DNA of 64,000 bases from Gluconobacter sp. P1C6_b (GTDB lineage: Bacteria; Pseudomonadota; Alphaproteobacteria; Acetobacterales; Acetobacteraceae). Where the stretch lies: contig NZ_JACRVU010000002.1 of NCBI RefSeq assembly GCF_018811945.1, forward strand, positions 62,001-126,000. The letters are read 5' to 3'. The notes beneath the pieces were generated by a model that made no database searches, was not told the origin of the DNA, and was given only the letters and a program-made list of their open reading frames with translations. Position numbers and translations under genes: made by a program. Below are positions 54,382 through 64,000 of this stretch, in pieces; positions within the stretch are counted from its first letter, which is position 1; each line of letters starts with the position of its first letter.

Positions 54382-55069
54382 AGTTTCAACGGGCGCGAGC
54401 GCCCTGCGTCTTGAAGGTCTGACACGCCGTTTCCGGTCGGGTGAAGAAACGCTTGAAATCCTGAGCGGTGCGGAATTTGAGCTCCGGTCCGGAGAGATCG
54501 TTGCGCTGGTGGCGCCGAGTGGAACCGGGAAGTCCACGCTTCTGCATCTGGCGGGTCTACTGGAAGCGCCATCGGCAGGTACGGTCTTCGTGGCGGACCG
54601 TCCGGCCAGTGGACTGAGTGATACGGTCCGAACAGCGATCCGGCGCGATCAGATCGGCTTCGTGTACCAGTTCCATCATCTGCTCGGTGAATTCACGGCC
54701 TGCGAGAACGTCATGCTGCCCCAGCTGATCGCAGGTATGGCGCCGCGCAGGGCGCGGGAGCGTGCACGGGATCTGCTGGGCCGCTTCGGGCTGTCACACC
54801 GTCTTGATTCGTTGCCGGGGCGGCTGTCGGGTGGCGAGCAGCAGCGGACAGCGATTGCACGTGCGCTGGCCAATCAGCCAAAGCTGCTTCTGGCGGATGA
54901 GCCAACAGGTAATCTGGATATCGGCACGGCTGATCACGTGTTTGGTGAGCTTTTGCGTGTGGTGCGGGAAGAGGGCGCGGCGGCCCTGATTGCCACGCAT
55001 AATGACGAACTGGCTTCCCGTATGGACCGGACCGTGACGCTGCGGGATGGAAGGCTCGTGCCGTTCTGA
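54374..55069 (+). CDS. lolD: Lipoprotein-releasing ABC transporter ATPase LolD
   Basis: 231 residues. Walker A is present as APSGTGKST (about residues 51-59), followed by the signature [19 protein letters not shown] and Walker [13 protein letters not shown], then the H-loop in IATHNDEL. It energises lipoprotein release with LolC. It overlaps lolC by 8 nt. dnaE follows about 70 bp later. Confidence 0.95.
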   Translation: MNEVSTGASALRLEGLTRRFRSGEETLEILSGAEFELRSGEIVALVAPSGTGKSTLLHLAGLLEAPSAGTVFVADRPASGLSDTVRTAIRRDQIGFVYQFHHLLGEFTACENVMLPQLIAGMAPRRARERARDLLGRFGLSHRLDSLPGRLSGGEQQRTAIARALANQPKLLLADEPTGNLDIGTADHVFGELLRVVREEGAAALIATHNDELASRMDRTVTLRDGRLVPF

Positions 55070-55137
55070 AGCATGATGTGGAGCAGGGGATATCAAAATC
55101 TCCTGTATCCGCTGCCTGTCCCTGATAGAATGACGGC

Positions 55138-58100
55138 ATGTCTCATGCCGATTTTGTTCATCTCAGAAATCATTCCGCGTACTCCCTGAGCCAGGGCGCT
55201 ATCCGGATTCCAGAGCTTATGAGTCTGGCGGCCAAGAATGGCATGCCGGCCGTCGCTCTGACGGATAGCGGCAATCTGTTCGGTGCGCTTGAGTTCTCGC
55301 TGTACTGTCGCAGCAATGGTGTCCAGCCGATTGTCGGTTGCCAGATTTCACTTCCCCCCCGCAGCACAAAACCCGGAGCGATGTCCGAGCCGCTGGTAGT
55401 TCTGGCACGGAATGAGGAAGGGCTGGCAAATCTCCAGATCCTGTCATCTGAAGGCTTTCTGAATGGAGATCCAGCCGATCCTTCGGTTGCGATCGACTTT
55501 CTGTGTCAGCATGCGGCAGGGCTGTTTCTGCTGACAGGTGGTAATCGCGGGCCGATCAACAAGCTGATCCTTGAAGAACAGAAATCTGAGGCGCAGGCGC
55601 TTCTGAGCCGTCTGGAAGAGGCTTTTCGGGGGAATATCGCAGTCGAGCTGAACCGGCTTGGAGAGGCGGGTGAGCAGGAAGTCGAAAGTGTCCTGATCCC
55701 GATGGCGGACCAGATGGACATTCCGCTGGTGGCAACCAATGAATGCTTCTTTCCGAAGCCGGAAATGCATGAAGCCCATGATGCGCTGCTGTGCATTGCG
55801 CAGGGTCGAACCATTGCGGAAGAAGATCGGTGGCATGTGTCTTCGCAGGCCTGGTTCAAGACGCCTGCGGAGATGCGGGCTGTCTTTCATGATCTTCCGG
55901 AAGCCTGTGACAATACGCTGATCATTGCCCAGAAATGTGCGGTGGCGGCCTGCACGCGCAAGCCGCTTCTACCGATCTGCCCCAAGGTTCGCGAAGGCTC
56001 GACGGAAGAGGAAACGCTGCGGGCAATGGCTTGGGAAGGGCTGGAAAAGCGCCTTGAAGCGATTAATGCGGATGAGGAGAAGCGCAAGCTTTACTCCGAA
56101 CGCCTTCAGGTTGAGCTCGATATCATCGCGCGGATGGGCTTCCCGGGCTACTTCCTGATCGTTGCCGACTTTATTCAGTGGGCCAAGGCGCATGATATCC
56201 CGGTCGGGCCCGGTCGTGGGTCGGGCGCAGGGTCGCTGGTGGCGTATGCGCTGACGATTACGGATATCGATCCCATTCCATTCGGACTGCTGTTCGAACG
56301 CTTTCTAAATCCCGAGCGTGTCTCCATGCCGGATTTCGATATCGATTTCTGTCAGGACCGCCGCGATGAGGTCATCCGATATGTGCGCGAGGAATATGGC
56401 GGCAGCCGTGTGGCGCAGATCATCACCTTCGGAAAGCTTCAGGCCAAGGCGGCCGTGCGGGACGTCGGCCGTGTTCTGGGGCTGCCTTATGGCATGGTCA
56501 ATCGCGTTGCGGAGCTAATCCCGAACAATCCCGCCAAGCCCGTTTCACTGTCGGATGCGATTGAGGGCGAGCCCCGACTTCAGGAAATGCGTGACAGCGA
56601 TGAGTCTCTCAAGAGGCTCATGGAAATCGCGTTACAGCTTGAAGGGCTGTATCGCCATGCCTCCACCCACGCTGCGGGTGTGGTGATTGGTGATCGCGAA
56701 CTGGTGGAGTTGGTGCCGCTTTATCGCGATCCGAAGAGCGACATGCTCGTGACGCAGTACAATATGAAATATGTCGAGCAGGCCGGTCTGGTGAAGTTCG
56801 ACTTCCTTGGCCTGACAACGCTCACCATTCTCAAGCGCGGTCTGGATTTCCTTAAAGAACAGGGAATTACGGTCGATCTCTCACGTATTCCTCTGGATGA
56901 CGCGAAGACGTTTGAAATGCTGGCCAGGGGCGATACGGCTGGTGTGTTCCAGTTCGAAGGCGCAGGCATGCGGGACATGCTCAAGCAGATGGCGGCCAGT
57001 CGGCTGGAGGATCTGATTGCGGGCGTGTCGCTGTATCGTCCGGGGCCGATGGCAAACATCCCGGATTACTGCCGACGCAAGCATGGCGAACCGTGGGAGC
57101 CGCCGCACGAGGAAATCCGCGATATTCTTGAAGAGACCTATGGGATCATGGTCTATCAGGAGCAGGTCATGCAGATCGCCCAGAAGATGGCGGGCTACAG
57201 TCTGGGTGGCGCGGATCTGCTGCGGCGTGCGATGGGCAAGAAGATCGCCGCGGAAATGGAGAAGCAGCGTGCGATCTTCACCGAGGGTGCGACGGCGCGT
57301 GGCATTCCTCAGGAAAAAGCGGTTGAAGTCTTTGATCTTATGGCCCGTTTTGCGGATTACGGCTTTAACAAGTCGCATGCCGCAGCCTATGCACTGGTGT
57401 CCTATCAGACGGCCTGGATGAAGGCGAACCATCCGGTTGCGTTCCTTGCCGGTTGTATGTCTCTGGCACGGGAAAAGACGGACAAGCTGGCAGCTTTGTG
57501 TCAGGAAGCACGCCGCATGAAAATTCCTGTATTACCCGTTGATATTAATAAATCTTTTGCAGATTTTTCCATTGAAATTCTGGAAGACGGGCGTCAGGGG
57601 ATCCGTTACGCGCTGTCGGCCATCAAGCGTGTGGGAGCAGCCGCGATGCAGAGTGTCGTAGCGTCCCGTGGCGACAGGCCGTTTCAGGACCTCACGGATT
57701 TTGCGGAGCGCTGCGATCCAAAGAGCCTGAACAAAATCCAGCTGGAAAGTCTTGCAAAAGCAGGGGCTTTCGACAGTCTTCTCAAAGATCGGCATATCGT
57801 TTTTTCGAATGCCGATATCCTGTTGCGTCGGGCTCAGGCGCGGGCGCAGGAGCAGCAGATGGGTCAGGCCGGACTTTTCGGGGGCGTGGGTCAGGAACGT
57901 GAGATCCTGCGCCTGAACGAAGGTCGGCCCTGGCCCGACTTTGAACGTCTCTCTCTGGAAGCTTCGGCTATCGGGTTTCACATGAGCGCCCATCCTCTGG
58001 ATGCGTATCGCAGTGTCCTGAGACGGTTGGGTGTAACGCCATCCAATGCTCTGGAAAATGCTGCAAAAACAGGAACAACGCGCGTCAAGATCGCAGGCTG

Positions 58101-58560
58101 TGTCGTGGATCGCAAGGAGCGGCCGACACGCACCGGTAAGAAAATGGCCTGGGTCAATCTGTCGGATAGCGGTGGCGGGTGTGAGGTCACGCTGTTTTCC
58201 GAGACGCTGACGTCCTGCCGGGATCTGCTGGTGGCGGGACAGGCCATTCTGGTGACGGCGGAGCTCAAGGTGGATGGCGATGCGCTGCGGATTACGGCGC
58301 AGAATGTCATGGATCTGGAGGTCGCCGCTGCTGCCGAACGTTCGGAAATCCGCGTCTGGCTGAAGGAGGATGCGTCCCTGCCGGATCTGGCCTCTCTGCT
58401 GGAAGAGGTTCAGGGGGGCTTCGGGCGTGTGAAACTGCTGCCTTCTGTCGAGGAGACGCAGGATGTCGAAATCTCCATTCCGGGACATTACCGGGTGACG
58501 CCACGTCTTGCGGAGCGGCTGCGGACATTGCGGGGGGTTGAGAAGGCCTTACAGGTCTGA
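55138..58560 (+). CDS. dnaE: DNA polymerase III subunit alpha
   Basis: 1140 residues. Replicative polymerase. The PHP domain is at the N-terminus (VHLRNHSAYS). The catalytic aspartates D401 and D403 (PDFDIDF) and D555 (KFDFLG) fall at the same numbers as in E. coli. The fingers and helix-hairpin-helix region follow, then an OB fold (TRVKIAGCVVDRKERP). The C-terminal tau-binding region is short. The gene follows lolD, as is common in alphaproteobacteria. Confidence 0.97.
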   Translation: MSHADFVHLRNHSAYSLSQGAIRIPELMSLAAKNGMPAVALTDSGNLFGALEFSLYCRSNGVQPIVGCQISLPPRSTKPGAMSEPLVVLARNEEGLANLQILSSEGFLNGDPADPSVAIDFLCQHAAGLFLLTGGNRGPINKLILEEQKSEAQALLSRLEEAFRGNIAVELNRLGEAGEQEVESVLIPMADQMDIPLVATNECFFPKPEMHEAHDALLCIAQGRTIAEEDRWHVSSQAWFKTPAEMRAVFHDLPEACDNTLIIAQKCAVAACTRKPLLPICPKVREGSTEEETLRAMAWEGLEKRLEAINADEEKRKLYSERLQVELDIIARMGFPGYFLIVADFIQWAKAHDIPVGPGRGSGAGSLVAYALTITDIDPIPFGLLFERFLNPERVSMPDFDIDFCQDRRDEVIRYVREEYGGSRVAQIITFGKLQAKAAVRDVGRVLGLPYGMVNRVAELIPNNPAKPVSLSDAIEGEPRLQEMRDSDESLKRLMEIALQLEGLYRHASTHAAGVVIGDRELVELVPLYRDPKSDMLVTQYNMKYVEQAGLVKFDFLGLTTLTILKRGLDFLKEQGITVDLSRIPLDDAKTFEMLARGDTAGVFQFEGAGMRDMLKQMAASRLEDLIAGVSLYRPGPMANIPDYCRRKHGEPWEPPHEEIRDILEETYGIMVYQEQVMQIAQKMAGYSLGGADLLRRAMGKKIAAEMEKQRAIFTEGATARGIPQEKAVEVFDLMARFADYGFNKSHAAAYALVSYQTAWMKANHPVAFLAGCMSLAREKTDKLAALCQEARRMKIPVLPVDINKSFADFSIEILEDGRQGIRYALSAIKRVGAAAMQSVVASRGDRPFQDLTDFAERCDPKSLNKIQLESLAKAGAFDSLLKDRHIVFSNADILLRRAQARAQEQQMGQAGLFGGVGQEREILRLNEGRPWPDFERLSLEASAIGFHMSAHPLDAYRSVLRRLGVTPSNALENAAKTGTTRVKIAGCVVDRKERPTRTGKKMAWVNLSDSGGGCEVTLFSETLTSCRDLLVAGQAILVTAELKVDGDALRITAQNVMDLEVAAAAERSEIRVWLKEDASLPDLASLLEEVQGGFGRVKLLPSVEETQDVEISIPGHYRVTPRLAERLRTLRGVEKALQV

Positions 58561-58752
58561 TCGGGGCAGTATTGTGTGAAACTCTGCTGACAGGTCTTGC
58601 GTCAGCGGGGATTTTCCGCCATATCGCGACCGTTCTTCTTCGGGGATTTCCCCGGATGAGAACAATCCGCACGCATGGCTCTAGGGTTTTCTGGTGTCCC
58701 TTCCGGGACGTTGCCATGCGGAGGTTCAACCAGACGCAAGGAATTCTGAATC
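58561..58752 (+). other. rpsB upstream region
   Basis: 192 bp between dnaE and rpsB. It contains a small hairpin CGGGG-ATTT-CCCCG (58641-58654) and pyrimidine-rich stretches. It should hold the rpsB promoter and a leader that could be a target for ribosomal protein S2 autoregulation; I could not place promoter elements with confidence. Confidence 0.4.
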
Positions 58753-59550
58753 ATGGCAATGCCTGATTTCACCATGCGCCAGCTCCTTGAAGCCGGCGTT
58801 CATTTCGGTCACCACACCCGTCGCTGGAACCCGGCCATGGCGCCGTACCTGTTCGGTGTGCGTAACCAGGTTCACATAATCGACCTGCAGCAGACGGTTC
58901 CGATGCTGGACCGCGCCCTGAAGGTTGTCCGTGACACGGTTGCCAATGGTGGCCGCGTTCTGTTCGTCGGCACCAAGCGCGCCGCGGCTGACCACGTTGC
59001 TGAAGCTGCCCAGCGTTGCGGCCAGTACTACGTCAACCACCGCTGGCTCGGCGGCATGCTGACCAACTGGAAGACCATCACGGGTTCCATCAAGCGTCTG
59101 CGCCAGATCGACGAGATGCTGTCCGGTGACACGGCCGGTCTGACGAAGAAGGAAGTTCTCGACATCACGCGTGATCGCGAGAAGCTCGAGCGTTCCCTCG
59201 GCGGCATCAAGGAAATGGGTGGCCTGCCCGACCTGCTGTTCGTGATCGACACGAACAAGGAAAAGCTGGCGATCGAAGAAGCCACGAAGCTTGGCATTCC
59301 GGTCATCGGCGTCCTCGACAGCAACTCCAACCCTGCTGGCGTGACCTATCCGATCCCGGGCAACGATGATGCCATCCGCGCCATCACCCTGTATTGCGAT
59401 CTGGTTTCCGGTGCAGTGCTTGACGGCATTTCCGCCGAGCTGGCTGCTTCGGGCCAGGACATTGGTGCGGCTGAAGAACTGCCGGCTGAGACGGCTGTTC
59501 TGGAAGCTGCCGCTGCTGAAGGCGCAGAAGCTCCCGCTTCCGCCGGCTGA
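58753..59550 (+). CDS. rpsB: 30S ribosomal protein S2
   Basis: 265 residues. The start [20 protein letters not shown] is the S2 signature, with the [16 protein letters not shown] continuation and [12 protein letters not shown] in the middle. The C-terminus ends in an Ala/Glu-rich tail. Strong codon bias. It forms the usual rpsB-tsf pair, with a 101-bp gap. Confidence 0.98.
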   Translation: MAMPDFTMRQLLEAGVHFGHHTRRWNPAMAPYLFGVRNQVHIIDLQQTVPMLDRALKVVRDTVANGGRVLFVGTKRAAADHVAEAAQRCGQYYVNHRWLGGMLTNWKTITGSIKRLRQIDEMLSGDTAGLTKKEVLDITRDREKLERSLGGIKEMGGLPDLLFVIDTNKEKLAIEEATKLGIPVIGVLDSNSNPAGVTYPIPGNDDAIRAITLYCDLVSGAVLDGISAELAASGQDIGAAEELPAETAVLEAAAAEGAEAPASAG

Positions 59551-59651
59551 ACAGACTGCCGGGGTCCGGTCATGGAAAACGGCAACTGAAACATGGCATG
59601 CGGCCGGGCGAGTTCGTCCGGCCGCATGATCTTTTTTGAGGGATGAGATAA

Positions 59652-60560
59652 ATGGCAGAAATCACAGCAGCCCTGGTCCGCGAACTGCGCGAAGCCACTG
59701 GCGCCGGCATGATGGATTGCAAGAAGGCCCTGACGGAAGCTGCCGGCGACATGGAAGCCGCCATCGACTGGCTGCGTACGAAGGGTCTGTCCCAGGCTGC
59801 GAAGAAGTCCGGCCGTACGACGGCTGAAGGTCTGGTCGGTGTTGCGTCCGCCAAGAACCGCGCTGCGATGGTCGAAGTGAACGCCGAGACGGACTTCGTG
59901 GGCCGTAACGAGGCATTCCAGGCGTTCGTCGAGCAGGTCGCTCACGTGGCTCTGGAAGTCGGCGACGATCTGGACGCCATCAAGGCTGGCAAGGTTCCGT
60001 CGGGCCGTACGGTCGCTGACGAACTGACGCATCTGATCGCCACGATCGGCGAGAACATGGCCATTCGTCGCGCCAAGGTCCTGTCGGTCGAGTCCGGCGT
60101 TGTCGCTAGCTATGTTCACAGCGCACTGCGTCCGGGCATTGGCAAGATTGGCGTTCTGGCCGCTCTGGAAGCTCCGTCCGAGTCCGACGCCCTGCTGACG
60201 CTGGGTCGTCAGATTGGCATGCATGTTGCGGCAACCCGTCCGGCTGCCCTGGATGTTGCCAGCGTTGATCCGGAAGCTCTGGAGCGCGAGCGCGCCGTTC
60301 TGATCGAGCAGGCCCGTGAGTCCGGCAAGCCGGAAGCCATCATCGAGAAGATGGTCGAAGGCCGTATCCGCAAGTTCTACGAAGAAGTCGTTCTTCTGGA
60401 GCAGGTCTGGGTTCTGGATGGCGAAAGCCGCGTGGCCAAGGTTGTCGAGAAGGCTGGCGCGAAGCTGGTCGGTTTCGAGCGCTTCCAGCTCGGTGAAGGC
60501 ATCGAGAAGGAAGAGAGCGACTTCGCTGCTGAAGTCGCTGCTGCTGCCGGCACCAAGTAA
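59652..60560 (+). CDS. tsf: Elongation factor Ts
   Basis: 302 residues. Nucleotide exchange factor for EF-Tu. The N-terminal UBA-like part has [20 protein letters not shown], and ETDFVGRN near residue 80 contacts EF-Tu. The C-terminal [10 protein letters not shown] and lengths fit. It is followed by a terminator. pyrH, often next in other groups, is not here. Confidence 0.98.
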   Translation: MAEITAALVRELREATGAGMMDCKKALTEAAGDMEAAIDWLRTKGLSQAAKKSGRTTAEGLVGVASAKNRAAMVEVNAETDFVGRNEAFQAFVEQVAHVALEVGDDLDAIKAGKVPSGRTVADELTHLIATIGENMAIRRAKVLSVESGVVASYVHSALRPGIGKIGVLAALEAPSESDALLTLGRQIGMHVAATRPAALDVASVDPEALERERAVLIEQARESGKPEAIIEKMVEGRIRKFYEEVVLLEQVWVLDGESRVAKVVEKAGAKLVGFERFQLGEGIEKEESDFAAEVAAAAGTK

Positions 60561-60626
60561 GGTTTTCCGTTCCTGTCCTGATCCGGGTCTCCCCGGTTCA
60601 GGTCGGGCTCGAAAGTCTGTAGAAAG

Positions 60627-60659
60627 GCCCCTGTGTGCTCCGGCGCGCGGGGGCTTTTT
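60627..60659 (+). terminator. Rho-independent terminator after tsf
   Basis: GCCCCTGTGTGC (60627-60638) pairs with GCGCGCGGGGGC (60643-60654) including three G-T wobbles, with a 4-nt loop and five T (60655-60659). Confidence 0.85.
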
Positions 60660-60692
60660 GCGTTTTGGCGTACGGATCGGGGAGGATGGACA

Positions 60693-61457
60693 ATGGAATG
60701 GGAAGCGGCGGCGCTGGTTCTGTCAGTCCGGCCTTACGGTGAAGGAAGTGCGCTTGTCCATCTGTTCAGCGAGGAGCACGGGGTCTCGCATGGCATGGCG
60801 CGCGGGGGCGCTTCCCGGCGTCAGGCCTCCCTGTGGCAAACCGGTAATCTGGTCATGGCGCGCTGGCGGGCACGGCTGGCGGATCAGCTCGGGACTTTGA
60901 CGGCCGAGCCGGTTCAGTGTGTGGCGGGGCGCATTCTGGATGCGCCGTTGCAGCTTGAGATGGTGAGCAGTGCCTGCGCGCTGGTCGATGGGGCGCTCCC
61001 ACAGGGCGAGCCGCATCCAGAGCTTTTCATGCGGCTGGTCCGTCTTCTGACGCTGATCAGCGTGGCGCCCGAGCCTGCGCCGATGGGGGCCTATCTGCGC
61101 TGGGAAGCCCAGCTTCTGGCTGGGCTCGGTTATGGGCTGGATCTGTCGGAATGTGCGGTGACGGGCGCGCGGGAAGATCTGATCTACGTGTCGCCGCGGT
61201 CGGGACGGGCGGTAAGCCGGGAAGGGGCTGGTGAATGGCGGGACAGGCTCCTTCCGCTCGCCGCCCTGATGAGAGACGAGACACAGGATGGAACGCCTGA
61301 AGACTGGAGGGATGGTCTGGCGCTGACGGGACATTTCCTGTCGCGCTGGGTCTTTGGCGTGCGGCACCAGCCGCTGCCGGCGGCGCGGGAACGGCTGGTG
61401 GAGTATGTGCAGCGGCTTCAGCCCGCACCGGACGTTGCGGTGGAGCCCGATCAGTAA
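60693..61457 (+). CDS. recO: DNA repair protein RecO
   Basis: 254 residues. The N-terminal OB fold begins EWEAAALVLSVRPYGEGSAL and continues with LVHLFSEEHGVSHGMARGG, typical of RecO. The helical C-terminal part has GAYLRWEAQLLAGLGYGLDL and ends around VEYVQRLQPA. It helps RecR load RecA. No zinc cysteines, as in the proteobacterial type. GGGGAGG lies just before the start. Its stop overlaps the convergent small gene by 7 nt. Confidence 0.9.
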   Translation: MEWEAAALVLSVRPYGEGSALVHLFSEEHGVSHGMARGGASRRQASLWQTGNLVMARWRARLADQLGTLTAEPVQCVAGRILDAPLQLEMVSSACALVDGALPQGEPHPELFMRLVRLLTLISVAPEPAPMGAYLRWEAQLLAGLGYGLDLSECAVTGAREDLIYVSPRSGRAVSREGAGEWRDRLLPLAALMRDETQDGTPEDWRDGLALTGHFLSRWVFGVRHQPLPAARERLVEYVQRLQPAPDVAVEPDQ

Positions 61458-61927
61458 AAAACGTGGCTGGGACCGGGGCGCAGGCCGTTGACGACGTCCA
61501 CATCGGCCGTGCTTTCCCACACGGACCAGTCCCAGCCGGGATGCTGGTTGATCTCGGCCGTCATGCGCTGTTCCTGTGAGGCATTGACGGAATGGTTGGC
61601 CCTGTAGGCAGCATAGGCCGTCTTGTCCCCCATATAGACGCAGCCGCAGGCAATGGGGTCGGCATAGAGCAGGACCGGCTGCCCGTTCTGCATGCGGTAG
61701 GTCAGGGTGTTGGGGGGCAGGAGGTTCATCATTGCCCAGCGTGCGGTCGTATCGGCAGGATGTGCCCTGAAGCCAGCCAGTGCGAAGGACACTTCCGCCT
61801 TCTGGACAGGGCGATAGGGTGAGCAGGCGGTCGCGCCGATGAGGAGAGCGCTGGACAGAAAGGTACGCCAGTGTCTAAGTCCTGCACGAAAGAGGGGAGA
61901 TGCATGGGAACGGATCTGGCTGGTCAT
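61451..61927 (-). CDS. Putative exported or lipoprotein of unknown function
   Basis: 158 residues from ATG 61927. It has a hydrophobic N-terminal segment ending LIGATACSPYRP, which looks like a lipobox (Cys about residue 35). The rest has no family I recognise; it includes IACGCVYMGDKTAYAAY and ends with HPGWDWSVWESTADVDVVNG. It is squeezed between neighbours: its start overlaps parC by 24 bp (head to head) and its stop overlaps recO by 7 bp. It is likely an envelope protein. Confidence 0.72.
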   Translation of the reverse strand: MTSQIRSHASPLFRAGLRHWRTFLSSALLIGATACSPYRPVQKAEVSFALAGFRAHPADTTARWAMMNLLPPNTLTYRMQNGQPVLLYADPIACGCVYMGDKTAYAAYRANHSVNASQEQRMTAEINQHPGWDWSVWESTADVDVVNGLRPGPSHVFY

Positions 61928-64000
61928 ATCGAGGATACCAAGCTCGCTGAGGCTCTGAGCGAGCGATATATTGCGTATGCGATGTCGACAATCATGTCGC
62001 GGTCCCTTCCGGACGTGCGTGATGGCCTGAAGCCGGTACACCGCCGCCTCCTTTATGCGATGCAGCAGCTTCGCCTTGATCCCACATCAGGGTTTAAAAA
62101 GTGTGCACGTGTCGTCGGTGATGTGATCGGTAAGTTCCATCCGCATGGCGATGCCTCCGTGTACGAGGCGCTGGTACGTCTGGCGCAGGATTTTGCCGTC
62201 CGTTATCCGCTGGTCGAGGGGCAGGGCAATTTCGGCTCCATCGACGGTGATGGCGCGGCCGCCATGCGGTATACCGAAAGCCGCCTGACGGAAGTGGCGC
62301 AGGCGCTGCTGGACGGAATTCAGGACGACGCCGTCGATTTCCGCGCGACCTACGACAATGAAGATCACGAGCCCATCGTGCTGCCCGGCACGTTCCCGAA
62401 TCTGCTGGCGAACGGCGCGGCAGGTATTGCCGTGGGCATGGCGACGAGCATCCCGCCGCATAATGCTGCTGAAATCTGCCGGGCCGCGAAGCTTCTGATC
62501 GAAAAGCCGGATGTGACGATCGCCGAACTGGTGGATCTGATGCCCGGGCCGGATTTCCCGACGGGCGGCATTCTGGTGGAAGAGCGCGACTCCATCATCC
62601 GCTCCTACGAAACCGGCCGTGGCAGTTTCCGGACGAGGGCGCGTTGGGAAGTCGAGCAGGGGCGGTTTGGGACCTGGGTAATCATCGTCACCGAGATCCC
62701 GTATCAGGTGCAGAAGTCACGTCTGATCGAGCAGATTGCGGACCTGATGGAACAGCGCAAGCTGCCGCTTCTGGGCGATGTGCGCGACGAGAGTACGACC
62801 GATATCCGCCTTGTGCTGGAGCCCAAGACCAAGGGCGTCGAGCCCGAAGTCCTGATGGAGACACTGTTCCGCAATACGGCGCTTGAGAACCGTTTCAGCC
62901 TGAACATGAATGTTCTGGGCGGAGACCGCGTTCCGGGTGTGCTGTCGCTGAAGCAGGTTCTGCGGGCCTGGCTGGATCACGTGCATGAAGTGCTGGTGCG
63001 GCGCTCAAACCACCGTCTTGCAGCGGTCCTGCGGCGGCTTGAGATCCTTGAAGGCTTCCTTGCGGTCTATCTGAACCTCGATGAAGTAATCCGGATCATC
63101 CGTGAGGAAGACGAGCCCAAGGTCAGCCTGATGGCAACGTTCAGCCTGACGGATGTTCAGGCCGAAGCCGTGCTGAACATGCGGCTGCGCTCGCTGCGGC
63201 GGCTTGAGGAAATGGAAATCCGGCGTGAGCGGGACAAGCTTGCGGATGAGCAGAAAGCCCTTGAGACGCTGCTCGGTTCGGAGCGGCGCCGCTGGACCCG
63301 GATTGGCAAGGATCTGGATGGCACGATCAAGAAATTCGGTTCAGGTCCGCTGGGAGACCGACGCACGCTGATCGCTGCCGCGCCTGAGCCCGTCGATATT
63401 TCTGCGGCGCTGGAAATCGATCGGGAGCCGCTGACGGTACTGCTGTCCCGCGAAGGATGGATCCGGGCCATGAAAGGTCATGGGCTCGATCCGCAGGGAC
63501 ATCGCTTCAAGGAAGGCGACGAGGGCTGGCTTTCCGTGGAGTGTCAGAGCACGGACCGTCTGTGCCTGATTTCCAGCAGCGGCAAGGCTTATACGATCAA
63601 GGCGGCTGATCTGCCGCGTGGACGTGGGTTTGGTCAGCCGTTCCGGACTGTGGTGGATGTGCCCCAGGAAGACCGTGTGGTGACGCTGTTCCCGGTTTCG
63701 GATGAGGGGCGGCGCCTGATCGCTTCGGCAGCCGGGCGTGGCATGATCGTGTCGGAAGCAGGGCTTGTGGCCGAGAAGCGGACGGGAAAGCAGGTCTTCA
63801 ACGTCAAGGACGGTGACGAGGTCTTTGCCTGCATTCCTGTTGGGGGCACCCATGTTCTGACGCTGGGGCAGAACAAGCGGGCGCTGATCTTCCCGCTGGA
63901 GCAGGTGCCGGAAATGACGCGTGGCGGCGGTGTGGCGTTCCAGAAGCTGGGTGACAGTACGCTGCGGGATATCCGCACGCTCACCCTGTCCGAAGGGCTG
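61904..64000 (+). CDS. parC: DNA topoisomerase IV subunit A (runs off the window)
   Basis: 699 codons visible from ATG 61904, preceded by AGAGGGGAG. It decatenates chromosomes with ParE. The catalytic tyrosine is Y123 in [11 protein letters not shown]. The N-terminal [20 protein letters not shown] and [12 protein letters not shown] are typical, and the lack of the GyrA-box type C-terminal motif (QXXXGGKG) so far supports ParC over GyrA. The quinolone-contact region reads [11 protein letters not shown], with Ala84 where E. coli ParC has Ser80. The last part of the C-terminal domain is beyond 64000. Confidence 0.92.
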   Translation, partial: MGTDLAGHIEDTKLAEALSERYIAYAMSTIMSRSLPDVRDGLKPVHRRLLYAMQQLRLDPTSGFKKCARVVGDVIGKFHPHGDASVYEALVRLAQDFAVRYPLVEGQGNFGSIDGDGAAAMRYTESRLTEVAQALLDGIQDDAVDFRATYDNEDHEPIVLPGTFPNLLANGAAGIAVGMATSIPPHNAAEICRAAKLLIEKPDVTIAELVDLMPGPDFPTGGILVEERDSIIRSYETGRGSFRTRARWEVEQGRFGTWVIIVTEIPYQVQKSRLIEQIADLMEQRKLPLLGDVRDESTTDIRLVLEPKTKGVEPEVLMETLFRNTALENRFSLNMNVLGGDRVPGVLSLKQVLRAWLDHVHEVLVRRSNHRLAAVLRRLEILEGFLAVYLNLDEVIRIIREEDEPKVSLMATFSLTDVQAEAVLNMRLRSLRRLEEMEIRRERDKLADEQKALETLLGSERRRWTRIGKDLDGTIKKFGSGPLGDRRTLIAAAPEPVDISAALEIDREPLTVLLSREGWIRAMKGHGLDPQGHRFKEGDEGWLSVECQSTDRLCLISSSGKAYTIKAADLPRGRGFGQPFRTVVDVPQEDRVVTLFPVSDEGRRLIASAAGRGMIVSEAGLVAEKRTGKQVFNVKDGDEVFACIPVGGTHVLTLGQNKRALIFPLEQVPEMTRGGGVAFQKLGDSTLRDIRTLTLSEGL

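Overview
The window looks like chromosomal DNA from an acetic acid bacterium (Acetobacteraceae), most likely Gluconobacter or a close relative. This is inferred from the alphaproteobacterial gene neighbourhoods (tig-clpP-clpX-lon-hup-tRNA-Val; birA-coaX-rnj-proS-lolC-lolD-dnaE; yceD-rpmF-plsX-fabH-ihfA-merR), from the GC-rich coding sequence, and from the apparent lack of a complex I operon between tRNA-Val and birA. No taxonomic search was possible. No insertion sequence, prophage, CRISPR array or integration site was seen. The DNA is dense core chromosome: no gene-free stretch reaches 300 bases, and the longest (about 190 bp) are the rpsU/def divergent region, the clpP-clpX gap and the rpsB leader.

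Layout. 1-5.3 kb: the start of trxB (minus strand, cut by the window edge), an Lrp/AsnC regulator, a GT2-GtrA fusion plus a GT39 membrane glycosyltransferase (a likely polyprenyl-phosphate-sugar module), then motB and motA in reversed order. 5.3-11 kb: a secreted prolyl-oligopeptidase-type peptidase, rpsU, and a tightly overlapping unit def-marR-response regulator-histidine kinase. 11-16 kb: bamE divergent from yceD, then rpmF, plsX, fabH, ihfA and a MerR-type protein with 15 Glu-Ala repeats, followed by tRNA-Pro. 16-21 kb: AI-2E-type permease, DUF3574 lipoprotein, Nudix hydrolase, and an Atm1-type ABC exporter followed by rpmB. 21-28 kb: a stand-alone fusA, a truncated VOC-like ORF, an S10 carboxypeptidase-like protein and a divergent PEP-carboxylase-like protein. 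28-35.6 kb: DUF445 protein, then a SUF iron-sulfur operon (Rrf2 regulator-sufB-C-D-S-T-A) whose upstream region holds three inverted repeats. 35.5-41.6 kb: rlmD, a DEAD-box helicase with a long AT-hook-bearing tail, a small membrane protein, the NAD(P)HX repair enzyme and tRNA-Leu. 41.6-48.5 kb: tig, clpP, clpX, lon, hup, tRNA-Val (protein folding, proteolysis, nucleoid). 48.5-58.6 kb: birA, coaX, RNase J, proS, lolC, lolD, dnaE. 58.7-64 kb: rpsB-tsf, recO, a small lipoprotein-like gene, and parC running off the right edge.

How the genes work together. Most are housekeeping functions grouped into short co-directional units with 1-8 nt stop/start overlaps (def-marR-RR; sufC-D-S-T; proS-lolC-lolD; deaD-rlmD), which suggests translational coupling. 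Envelope biogenesis (bamE, lolCD, plsX, fabH, GT2/GT39), Fe-S assembly, and ribosome/translation genes (rpsU, rpmF, rpmB, fusA, rpsB, tsf, proS, three tRNAs) dominate.

I did not find a convincing new multi-gene system. The observations most worth following are: the apparent loss of the nuo operon at the tRNA-Val/birA junction; the PEP-carboxylase-like protein with altered active-site motifs; the DEAD-box helicase with three AT-hook motifs and the similarly basic tail on Lon; the inverted-repeat cluster in front of the SUF regulator; the 11-bp hairpin in the hup leader; and the in-frame GAAGCC tandem repeat in the MerR-type gene.
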